From Artemisia argyi (taxonomy: Eukaryota > Streptophyta > Magnoliopsida > Asterales > Asteraceae), in NCBI GenBank assembly GCA_030686995.1, contig CM060704.1, positions 174,341,718 to 174,405,717 on the forward strand: a DNA stretch of 64,000 bases, given 5' to 3'. Made by a program: the position numbers and the translations under genes. Below the pieces are notes generated by a model. That model was not told where the DNA came from. It was given only the letters and a program-made list of their open reading frames with translations, and made no database searches. Positions 47,043 through 57,423 of the stretch are shown here, piece by piece; within the stretch, counting starts at the first letter, position 1, and each line of letters starts with the position of its first letter.

Positions 47043-49261
47043 GAGACTCATTCTCTTCCTTTCTCTTGCAATACCAACGACCCTAAACCATCAAAATGCA
47101 CCATTTTGATCATTGATCTTGCTCATTCAATCCATCACAAGTTCAAGTCATAGTTCCTAGTTGATCCTTAACACCTTTCAACCATAAAACTCTATAAAAT
47201 CACCATAAAACACCACAAAAATTCATCAAATTTCCAAGTGTTCTTAGTGAAGATTTTTACTAAGGCTTGTTTTTGTGATAGATTAGTGTTTATCAAGGGA
47301 TTATAAGATAGGGTTTTTGATATGGAAGCTTGGCTATGGTTGGAAAATATTTGGAAAGGTTTTTGGAAGATTAAGTAGTGGTTCTTGGTCTTGATCTTGG
47401 TTCTAGTTAGTTTCTTCACAAGTTGTAAGCAAACCCTAACTTGCTTCTTGTTAAATAATCATGTTCATGTTATTTACATACTATTCTTGCTATATTATGT
47501 CTTGTATGCATGTCCATGATGTATAAAAATGAGTAAAACATGTTGTTGTAATTGATTGTTAAGATAAGTTACTATAACAAGCAAACTAGTGACTTTCTTG
47601 GTAAGACCTGATCAAAGTGGTAAAAATATGATATTGGATCATTACATATTGTAGTAGAGGACCTAACAAGGAAACCGTAGCAATTTGAACCACCTAAAAC
47701 GAGTATACGAGTCAAAAGTTATGACAATTTGAAGTTACCAAAACTTTGCGGCAAAGCTGCCAAATACCTTCTGTTACAGAAACATTAAACCCGAAAAAAG
47801 AGGCATTTCTGGTCCGTTTCATGAAAAAGTTAAAACACGAAAGTTGTCCGGAATCACGTTTTCGTTCAGGAATAAAGAAGCTCGAGCCTTGAAAACGCTT
47901 TCTGAGTGAGATATTTCTCAGTTTCTTAACAGCTATTTACATATATATAAGTCACTATATATTGGTTATACTTTAAAAGGAACAAGAGGTCTTATGACCT
48001 ATAATCAAGACCACCACCATGGCTAGAGCTAAGGTTGTGTCTCATGACCTTGGAACAAGGACCAAAGGTCATGGCTAGGCCATGACGAAATGACCATACC
48101 AACTTACTAAGGCGGAAACATGAGTTAAGACCATATATACATACCAAGGCGAAAACATGAGTTAAGACCATATATACATACCAAGGCGAAAACATGAGCT
48201 AACGACCATATAAACTTACCAAGACAAATACATGAACAAGAGTTGGTGATAACTTGAACATACAATTTGGATCTACTTCATCTAAAGAACCATGAAATAT
48301 TACGAGTATTTGTTATACAAGTTATAAGAACTTACCCTAATATCAATCTTCATGTACTAATAAACTTTCCTAAGTTTATTCAAATATCGGACATGTAACT
48401 TTTCAGATCAAAACTTATATCTATATATTTCATCAACTACTACAATAGTAGGGAGCCTCATGTGAGGAGTTCATTATGTAAGCCGTCGAGTTGAGTTGTG
48501 GATTTACGAATTAAAGTGTCCTGGCTCCTCGAACGCTTACTAACATGACTTCTGAATTATGTCGGCCCGAACGGTAGTAAACGATATACAAAACATACAT
48601 GAATCTTTTCTTTCAAAGACTTACATTATACATCATACCACATCATGGACTAGATGCAAGATATATATATTGGCATGTTTATGTTTCCTTAGACATTATT
48701 CCAAACCTAAGTTACAACAATTATTCTAGGTTGATCTTAGAAGTTCTTACGGCATATCCATCATTCTCATTATACATCATCCAACTTAAGGTGAGTTCAT
48801 AGCCCCACTTTCCATTACTTAATTGTTTTACAAACCCTTGGGGGGAATACATGCTATTATTTTTCTACTCGAACACAATGCTTTCTACTGTATGCTATTC
48901 GACTATGTTTTATTATCACTAAGTAACATCCTTGCCAAACCAAGATACCTTATTATGAACCATTTAATCACTTGCGAGGGTTACTTGCGAGTGAGCGCGA
49001 ATATTGTGAATAGGCCTATTGGGATTGACGAATCCCATTTGTTTTGACTAAGTTCAAACAAATGCATTAATATTTGAGACATTAGGTATGACGGCAAAGT
49101 ACCTACCGGGATAACTCCGCCGATCGATATTGGTACACGTTAACGTTTTGGTGTCATAAGCTTAGTATTTGATAATAACTGTTCCGGGCGTATAATAACG
49201 TAGCCTGCCTGTTTTGTTTTCCAAACATTGGTGTGAGTCTATAGCTCACACTACCAACATA

Positions 49262-49372
49262 TTGTGCTCAAACGATTTAACTACAAACACTACGATTATT
49301 GTGTTCAAACGATTTAACTACAAACACTACGATTATTGTGTTCAAACGATTTAACTACAAACACTACGATTA
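49262..49372. repeat. 37-bp VNTR, three copies, in LTR A
   Basis: Units contain CAAACGATTTAACTACAAAC. LTR B has two copies (62035-62108), which accounts for the change of offset between the two LTRs. Confidence 0.9.
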
Positions 49373-49745
49373 TTGTGTTCAATGATTTAACTACCAACAC
49401 ATTGTGTTCAAACATTAAACAACCTCTATGAATATCACTCAACCTTTGTGTTGACCTCTCAAGCATGTATTTCAGGTTCATGACGATCAAGGATGGCACG
49501 GAAGGGCACGGATACTCAAGAGGGCTATAAATTTTATTATCATTCAAAAACACATTTATTATACATTGTAAACATGGAACCATTTGTGACCTCATTTTGT
49601 AAATCTCTGATATTTATACAATTTGAATGATAAATCTTTTAAAACGACTCAATTGGAGTTCGTTTTCTATTATTGTGACTATTGTGCCGTCGAGTAACAC
49701 CCAGTTTGAATTCCGCTGCAACCATGAATTGGGGGTGTTACAGAT

Positions 49746-49758
49746 TGGTACCAGAGCC
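49746..49758 (+). other. Primer-binding site, initiator-Met tRNA type, first unit
   Basis: TGGTACCAGAGCC, one mismatch to the complement of tRNA-iMet 3' end, three bases after LTR A. Confidence 0.85.
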
Positions 49759-50160
49759 ATGGTTATAGAGAAACGGGTCTAATTGAGACCTAAACTATAA
49801 CCACATGTACAGCAAAAACATTTTATAGCCTTCCGCTCTCCGTGTCTTCCATCCTCCAGACGATTATGGACTTAGTAAGCATGTTATGCTACACAAACAT
49901 ATTAGTATATTCATATATACCCATTTTGAGCATTTTCCCGTAGACATTTTGTGCTACACAAACATAATTGCATATTGATATATGTACCCTAAACATAATT
50001 GAGCATTTCCCCGTAAGCATTAGTATATTGATATATAAACTCGGTTTATTTTCAATCATTTATCTAAACAATGGACTAAACATATCTGTGTATGCCTATT
50101 CTAAGGCATTTCGGCACGGCCACACTCTCCCAATCATGTTCCTACTCCAATATTATATGT

Positions 50161-50420
50161 CCAAGACATTGTAACTGATTGCAACGGTCTCATTCATTTT
50201 CCAAGACATTGTGAGATACAATGGTCTCATTCATTTTCCAAGACATTGTGAGATACAATGGTCTCATTCATTTTTCAAGACATTGTGAGATACAATGGTC
50301 TCATTCACTTTTCAAGACATTGTGAGATACAATGGCCTCATTCATTTTCCAAGACATTGTAAGATACAATGGTCTCATTCATTTTCCAAGACATTGTATG
50401 ATACAATGGTCTTAATCATT
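50161..50420. repeat. Tandem 37-bp hairpin units, first copy
   Basis: About seven units. Each holds CATTGT and ACAATG arms around a five-base loop (GAGAT, AAGAT or ATGAT). Diverged relatives continue to about 50525, one with a longer stem (CATTGTG/CACAATG). Repeated at 62897-63156. Confidence 0.85.
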
Positions 50421-52093
50421 TCTCAAATGTTTTGAGTCACACAATGGCCTAACCTACTTCCCAGACATTGTGAATTGCACAATGGTCTAACCTACTTCCG
50501 AGACATTGTGTTTTGTGCAAATGGTCTCTAGAATTATTCCATCACATCATCAATATCATTTCTTATGATATCAAAAACCCATCACAATCTATCGATTTCA
50601 AAACAAGAAATATGAGATTTCTAAAGGACAAACAAATCCATCACCTACAAAAGCTGAAGTTCAGCTTTACATTTATCAAAGTTTTCTTCTGAAACCTTCA
50701 TTATAAAAAGTTCGTGATCCTAGCCAAGTATGTTCTATTTTAGAACTACTTAAAACTTCCTTTCCATACGAACCTACCCTTACTATCTTCTATGCAATGG
50801 AATATGAAAACATACGTTACAAGTCTTGTATGGACGGGACTTGCAACTTAAGGGTTGACATCGCCTTTGTTTAGTGAACAGTTTCCCAAAACCAACGGAC
50901 ATATCACAAGTATACCTAATTTAGGTATTTGAAAATTTTATCGAACCTTGGCTAAATATAGACTAGTCACCTATATTTAACCTAGGGACAGTGGAATATA
51001 GTCTGACTAACTATATTCGACTTAAAATTTTCAAATACTGAGAATAGTTGTACTAGGGTTATGTTTAGATTGATTTCCTACTTGAACTCGATAAACCACC
51101 AGAATACATTAAAACAATCTAGAGACACGATAGTGTCTTACCACTCAGCGAAATCTTAACACCTTATTTGTACTACCTAAATTCATTCTTGAAAATTTCC
51201 ATTTATGAGATAATCCGAACTACTATCTTGGGATAGTTATCAATTATTCTCTTCATCCTGTAGAAGTACTATCCTGTTTAGGTCCTAAGGATACCATCCC
51301 GTCATAAACCTTTAAAATTTCTTAAAATTTTAAAGCAAACTTGACATCTCTACCAATATTAACATTAAGCATACACTAAGCACTTTTGGTCATCAACATA
51401 TCACATCATTATCTTCACAACCGTTACAAACACAAGCTCATTAACAGATCTTGATCCACTTTTAAAGCTCAAATCATCCATAGTTACACCACAAGCACGC
51501 ACATCAGCTTTACAAGATTGAATATTCATCTTGTACTTTTGCTACACCAGTATCATCTCGTAATACCCTACCTTGTAACTCACCGGCTAATTGTGGTGTT
51601 GGGAATTCTTAAGTAGGATGATTTGTAATTATTTGAATGGATTGGGATGCCTTTTCATTTTAATAAAGACATTGTAAATCACCGAACCATAAGTTTATAT
51701 TTCCCTATTTACATTGTTTGGGATGCCTCTCTATGTAAATAAAGAATTATTAACAAGTGGGCTTATTTGTATCCAAAATAACATAGGTATGAAGTCAATA
51801 AACACTAGGTACAACAACCGATTACCCACTAGGCTATGATTGCAATTACTATCTCAATTCCTATTAATATTCGACTGCTATATCAATTTCCTTTGATATT
51901 CGACTATTACCATACCTTTCCTACATAAAAGTAAGCCTCATCCTACACCATACACTGAAATGACAAATCAAACTGCATCACTAGTAATCCCAGACTTTAG
52001 TCCTCATAAGTAACTACACCTGTTCATCGACACCAATCCAACATATAACACACATAGAACTTCGGGACGAAGTTTCCCGTAAGGGGTAGAGAC

Positions 52094-53314
52094 TGTAACA
52101 ATTCGCATTTTCAGGATAATTACTATTCCCGGAAAATTTCACTATTCACTTTTACTATTCATTTTTCCCGAAAATTTTCCCGAAACTTGATTTTTATTTC
52201 TTGGGCTGAAGTGATAAATCATTTCCATGACAAATTAAAAGTTTGACATTCATAAGCTCATTTTCGTGAAAGTTATTAAGGAATTACACGGAATTACACG
52301 TTTTAGGGTAAAACGTCATTCAGAAATTCTACGTACAACGAAATTCGGTCGCGTTAATTTTCCCCGTATCAGAAAAATGTTTGACACACTCATGATTTAT
52401 TTGAGAATAAATCATGACTGAGAAAAACATGACCAAAATAAACCTCGGCCGTGAAAAACTGGAATTTTCAGTTTTAAGCGTTTTTACTCAGCCGTGACCT
52501 TAGCCTATACCTGCACCGCGTTTCTAAGACGATTTGAGTTTTCAACTTATTAGAAAAAGTCAACATATTTTTCCCTCCTCCATTGACCAAAAATCATCCC
52601 TTGATTTTATAAGTCATTCCTTGATTTTTAGGCTTACGGTTTGATGTCTAAAAGACATTTAATACCAACCGACACTAGACTGAGCCCAGTCTAGACATTA
52701 TAAGTCATTTTAAATCATTTATAACCTATTAGAAAAGTAACATTTTACTTTTCTCAATTTTACGCAATATTCGTACATTTTACGTATTACGCGTTTTAGA
52801 CCCGTGTTTCCAGTTTTAGCAGGGTTTTACCACCCAATTGGAACCTACCACTCATTTTATATTTTATTATGGAACATATGGACATGTTTAACAATACTTT
52901 CAAATTCCATAATTTTACGACACCCGGTTTTACGTTTTGTGGCTTCACCATTTACGGTTAGCATTTTACGGAGCCAAAACTAACCAAGTATCTTAGATAA
53001 TATCAACAAAAGGCTAACCCTTCCTCCCCAAGCTTGTGAACCACCACTAGGGGGGGGGGGGATTCACACTATGTGGCTCAATCTTATGCAAGAGACCTTA
53101 AGATTAGTACATGTGTAGAACTTGGCCTCCAAGGGTTGACAAGTCAACACAAGTAACCTCCTCATTTTTAGTATAAAAGAGACTCATTCTCTTCCTTTCT
53201 CTTGCAATACCAACGACCCTAAACCATCAAAATGCACCATTTTGATCATTGATCTTGCTCATTCAATCCATCACAAGTTCAAGTCATAGTTCCTAGTTGA
53301 TCCTTAACACCTTT
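52094..53314 (+). repeat. LTR B, left part
   Basis: Matches 45962-47178. The only length change is a run of twelve G (eight in LTR A). It ends at CTTT, where minus-strand element sequence begins; the following 831 bp of LTR (equivalent to 47179-48009) are missing. Confidence 0.92.
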
Positions 53315-53728
53315 GGTAGGAATAAGGATTGGGCTTGGACCTGTGTTGGGTAATATGTTGGACTAGGCAGATTTTTGTATTAAAATTACAAGGGCCAATT
53401 ATGTAAAATCTGAAACTTTAAGGACCAATTCTGCCAATTCATGAAATATTAATCAAGGACCATTCTTGTCAATTGGATATTCTTCAAGGTTGCCTTTGAC
53501 GAATTGAGCTCGAATAATTATCCGGACTTGAAACTGCATCCCGGCACCGGCTTTTTGAACCATTCATACTCTCGTGCCCGTTTTTCCGGGTTTTTGTTTG
53601 TTTTCCGTAATATCCATACCTGCACATCACAAATATAAAAACACGTGTTTTCTTGGCATTTGTTAGCTCAAATAGTCATTTTTGGGTCGATATTTGGTAA
53701 TAAAAAAGTGTGTAATTACTACACACCA
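53315..53728 (-). repeat. Truncated 3' LTR of the nested element
   Basis: Only the first ~414 of about 3,359 bp remain. The break to LTR B sequence is at a shared CTTT (53311-53314; the same four bases occur at 47175-47178 and 60365-60368). Confidence 0.9.
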
Positions 53729-53743
53729 AAATCCCCCCGACTA
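53729..53743 (-). other. Polypurine tract of the nested element
   Basis: Minus-strand TAGTCGGGGGGATTT directly before TGGTGTGTAG. A second TAGTCGGGGGGAGGG is at 55423-55437, nearer the ORF. Confidence 0.8.
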
Positions 53744-55770
53744 AAGTATTGCCGTGTCCTCACGCAATGTGATCAATTCACGCTCTCGGGATAAATAATT
53801 TTGATACTCTTTTTACTAACTTTGATAAGTAGCAAAGAGGTTCAAAAGAGATTACAAAATCATTTATTCCCGAAAACGCTCCGTTTTCCAAAATTTTCAT
53901 TTATTCCACTTTATTCTATTTTTGGATTTTTCATACATCATACATGTGACGGTTTGTTGGACTTTCATTATTTTTGCAATAATTATTAGGGTCGACAAGT
54001 AGAAACACTTCTTTTTACGAAGTGACCATACGGATAAAAATCGTCATCCTTGATTTTTCACAAGTCCCCAAACTAAGCGTAAAAACGAGATCACAGCTTA
54101 TCTACAAATTAGATGCTAACACTACTCATAACAGTTACTAGTGGATACTCCTTACTCCCATGTCCTAGGTTTTTGTATCTCATTATTTTATTTTTGTTGA
54201 GAAATGAATCGCTTCATATTTTCTCGTTTCAATATTTTTCTTATCCGATAGTGACACCTAAGTTTAAACACTAAGTAGTTAATCATTTTCTCTCAAGAAC
54301 CACTGCAATAGAAATTCGGTCCACATCAAGGAACTAGGGGTACATACAATATCAAGGGAATAAGTTGCGGAGTACGATCACGTGCACCTCATGTGACTGA
54401 TTACTAATCACTTATCACATGCACCTCACGCGCCAACAACTTATTGATACATACATAACTCTTTATTCAACAATACTACAACTTTCATATTTTTCATTTC
54501 TCACTTTTTTTCATACTTTTCTCATATTTTTCACTTTTTTCTTTGATTTTTCTCATAATACAACGGAAGCTTATCGGGTAGCTCCAAAACCACATGCATA
54601 GTCAACTTTGACTTTTGATTTATTACTTTTGGCTCTTATTTTGGTGTTCCTTGATATGTACCCAACTTCTAAAGCAAAAATTCTCTTAAGAAAATAAAGA
54701 ACTAAATATTATTTAAACCGAAATACCACTAATTATCCTAGAACATCTATTATATATCGGTGACGTATCTAATGGGAGTAAAAAGCCACAAGTACCTCTC
54801 ATGAGCTCTAAAGAGAACCACTACTCCACGTTTAGCATCTAACTTCTAAATAAACTCTATCATTTCTCGCTCTTCGCAATTTAAGATTCCAAATAATGAA
54901 ACCCGCGAATACTTAGCCGATAATCAGCCACGCATATATAAAGTCAGTTACGGAAACTTGCAAATTCTAGAAGAAGAATTCGCGTTTTCTAGCTCCTTAT
55001 GTAAAAGACTAGCGAAAGCTTATAAGCTGCGCATGTATAAAGTCAAGTACGGGAACTTGCAGATTCTTAAGAAAGAATTCGCATTTTATAGCTCATTGTG
55101 TACAAAACTAGCACAAGCTTATATGATCATCATTGGTTAAGGGAACAAGCTAGGGCTCAACACGCCCGGTCAAGTCAAAATATTTATTCCTACTCTCGCC
55201 AGCAAGAAAGTCAACAAGGTGTCAAAACACTTATTCAAACTTTATTATATTTTTGCACAACTTTTCAACTTTTTCACATCTTTTTGTACTTTTTCATTGC
55301 TTTTTCATCAAAATTTTTGAAAATTTTCTCATTTTTTCAAATTTTTTTATTTTTGGTGGAAAAACGGAGTTGCAAGAGTACACGACTTTTGAAACATGCA
55401 AGGTCAAATCGAATTGAAGATTCCCTCCCCCCGACTAGAATGAAACATTGTCCTCAATGTTTTGGGTTAAGACAATCCTAACAATAATCTAGGGCCGTTT
55501 ATTAAGTATGCCAAAGAAAACGTTAGTCGATAAGATTAACGGATATAGGATTTCCAATAGCACCGATGAATGAGACTCCAAGTGAAGAGATAACGAGCAC
55601 GAGAGTCATCATAAATCGCGGACAATCCTGAACAAACATCACAAACAACCACGGAACACAAGAGTAGAAGAGGCACCTCCTCCCTACATTAGGTGTTAGA
55701 AATAAGAAAATAAGAAGATGAAATTGGATAAGCATGGGTTGCCACCCACGAAGCGCTTGTTTTTGTTCAC
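53744..55770 (-). other. Non-coding tail of the nested element
   Basis: About 2 kb between the ORF and the 3' LTR. Holds a polypurine-like copy (55423-55437) and a 99-bp tandem pair at 54931-55128. No recognised gene. Confidence 0.6.
54931..55128. repeat. Two 99-bp tandem repeats
   Basis: Units begin CGCATATATAAAGTCAG and CGCATGTATAAAGTCAAG. The period is a multiple of three and both units are open on the plus strand, antisense to the element, with similar 33-codon readings (YGNLQIL..EFAF.SSLC). Confidence 0.8.
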
Positions 55771-55792
55771 CGAGTCACATTAGCTTGACTCG
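55771..55792 (-). other. Hairpin module of the nested element, nine bases after the ORF stop
   Basis: On the minus strand CGAGTCA and TGACTCG arms surround an eight-base loop (AGCTAATG). Flanks AATTCGGGG and AACAAAAAC match those of the Athila copies at 9.2-9.9 kb. Confidence 0.85.
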
Positions 55793-55801
55793 ATCCCCGA
55801 A

Positions 55802-57223
55802 TTAATTCGTCCTTGGGGAGAGCAGAGAAAACGGCCACTTGGCAAAAGCGATGCCCGGATCAAAGACGGTATCCTCACTCCCGGTGGAGTGAAGGATAAG
55901 AGAAATCATAGCAAATGTGAAGAATGGAAGAAAGATTTTTATAAGAATAAAAATCCATTCTTCATCATCAAAATCGGTTTTAGCATCAGCAAATACCACG
56001 GGAGGGAGGGTCGGGGTTAAATCACCAAATAGAGAATTCTCACGATTGAGAACATCTCCCCCCGGGTCTGGATCTTCATCAAAACACAAAGGATCAATCT
56101 CCGTTGGAGAGACAACATGAGCAAGTTCACCGGAGAACTTCTCGTGAGGAGCATCAAGTGAATCATGTGAGTCCTGAACCTCGGGTTCCATGTCGGACTC
56201 ATCACTAAGAAGATCGAAGAGCGGATTATTTGAAATTTGATTAAAATCCGATTCAAAATCAAACATCGGATTCGTGAAAGTCTTATCGAATACTTCGGGA
56301 ACCCTCGGAACGAGATCATCATCGTCCTCATCAATAACGTCATCACTCCCTTCCACCGGTGTGAAAGAAGGATGGAAAGAAGAATCACCGTGAGAAATAT
56401 CCCCGGACTCACTCGGGATTGGAACGAGGTTCTCGACACTTGACGTTTCGAATTTGTCAGATTCCGTTGCCGGAATAGTGTCAAGAGGCTCGTCCCCCAT
56501 TATTAGAGAGTCCACGGGTTCCACGGGAGAAGAGATAGGATCATTATGAGGATTTATATTGATCGTGATCGTGGAATCATCATCATACAAGCAACACTCA
56601 CAAAATTGTAGTCTTCTTTCTTCAACACGAGGTACTTCCATCGATCTCTCATTCGGCTCGGGAGTAGATGTATAACGTCTATTCACCATCTCTTTCAACT
56701 CATCCAGCATGGATTTGATTTCCAAAATTTGATTAGAAAAATTGGAAGATTGTGGGGGTTGATAAAAATTATTAGAATCGTAATAAGAATTAGGTTCGTG
56801 ATAAGAATTTTCGAACGATCCCCCACAATTTTCAAAACCCGATGGATTTTGAAATGAATCACCATTGTAGCACGAATTTGGCTCATAAAAATCATTTTGA
56901 GGAAAATTATTGAAGCTCGAGTCGTAAGCGTAAGACGTATCTGCACTCGGCATATAGCACATACAATCGGTGTATCCACATCCATCACAAAAACATCCTC
57001 CACACGGCCTACCTTCTTCGGACGGGTTTCCACAGTTATAGCAATAAAACGACGGTGGTGGTGGTGTATAGAAATCGGGAATATTAGACGAATTGTTGAA
57101 CGAATGAGAATTACAATTCAAACAAACGCCATCTCGAATATTATCTCCACATTCACTGCACGTACACCACACACACAACCCTCCGAAGAACGGTTCTTCA
57201 CAATAAGAACAAAACGTATCCAT
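55802..57223 (-). CDS. 473-residue retroelement protein: two Cys-pair clusters, acidic centre, C-terminal hydrophobic segment
   Basis: Starts at ATG 57221-57223, 179 bases after the primer site, where gag normally lies. Residues 5-37 contain CxxC pairs at 5/8, 17/20, 22/25, 34/37; residues 61-89 repeat the pattern with pairs 61/64, 74/77, 79/82 and then CMC at 87-89: two zinc-ribbon-like modules. Then a Tyr/Asn/Ser-rich stretch, a short predicted coiled coil near 165-190 (LEIKSMLDELKEMVNRR), a long Asp/Glu-rich middle, and a hydrophobic segment near 421-443 (WIFILIKIFLPFFTFAM) before a tail with SEDTVFDPGI. I associate this type of protein with Athila-like elements of Asteraceae, from memory. 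No gag, protease or polymerase motif. Role unknown: RNA/DNA binding by the Cys modules and membrane contact by the C-terminus are both plausible inferences. Confidence 0.8.
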   Translation of the reverse strand: MDTFCSYCEEPFFGGLCVWCTCSECGDNIRDGVCLNCNSHSFNNSSNIPDFYTPPPPSFYCYNCGNPSEEGRPCGGCFCDGCGYTDCMCYMPSADTSYAYDSSFNNFPQNDFYEPNSCYNGDSFQNPSGFENCGGSFENSYHEPNSYYDSNNFYQPPQSSNFSNQILEIKSMLDELKEMVNRRYTSTPEPNERSMEVPRVEERRLQFCECCLYDDDSTITININPHNDPISSPVEPVDSLIMGDEPLDTIPATESDKFETSSVENLVPIPSESGDISHGDSSFHPSFTPVEGSDDVIDEDDDDLVPRVPEVFDKTFTNPMFDFESDFNQISNNPLFDLLSDESDMEPEVQDSHDSLDAPHEKFSGELAHVVSPTEIDPLCFDEDPDPGGDVLNRENSLFGDLTPTLPPVVFADAKTDFDDEEWIFILIKIFLPFFTFAMISLILHSTGSEDTVFDPGIAFAKWPFSLLSPRTN

Positions 57224-57401
57224 GAGAATTAAACGTAAGAGGGATTGAGAAGAAGAATCAAATATGAGAGGATAAGAAGATTATTTATATTTTTTTATTT
57301 TAAAAAAAATTTTATGTTTTTATAGAAATATATATAAGATAGTAGAAAAACTTAACGCAACACGATTTTTCAAACCGACTATTCAAAACTCACGTCCACC
57401 C

Positions 57402-57419
57402 TCCCCGGCAGCGGCGCCA
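57402..57419 (-). other. Primer-binding site of the nested element, tRNA-Asp type
   Basis: Minus strand TGGCGCCGCTGCCGGGGA, identical to the Athila site at 2802-2819, four bases after the LTR end. Confidence 0.9.
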
Positions 57420-57423
57420 TTTT

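Larger units (their letters stand above)
45962..49742 (+). repeat. LTR A, complete, 3,781 bp
   Basis: TGTAACAATTCGC to GGGGGTGTTACA. Contains a likely TATA box (47036-47042), a run of eight G at 46918-46925 and a 37-bp VNTR at 49262-49372. Serves as the 5' LTR. Confidence 0.92.
49743..52093 (+). other. Internal region of the Tekay-like element, first copy
   Basis: 2,351 bp without any gag or pol domain in either strand. Starts with the primer site, carries the hairpin array at 50161-50420, and ends with an inverted GGGACGAAGTTTCCC block and AAGGGGTAGAGAC polypurine tract (52081-52093). No ORF above 70 codons. Confidence 0.8.

Noticed and set aside
48599..49047. Short ORFs repeated in LTR A and LTR B (67 and 74 codons, again at 61372-61820)
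   Set aside because: They recur only because the LTR recurs; no domain or codon pattern.
50161..50420. Regular short repeats resembling a CRISPR array
   Set aside because: Units are contiguous with no unique spacers, and the host is a plant; it is a tandem repeat inside a retroelement.
55917..57232. Several ORFs overlapping the 473-codon gene on both strands
   Set aside because: Shadow frames of an acidic, low-complexity coding region; none has motifs.
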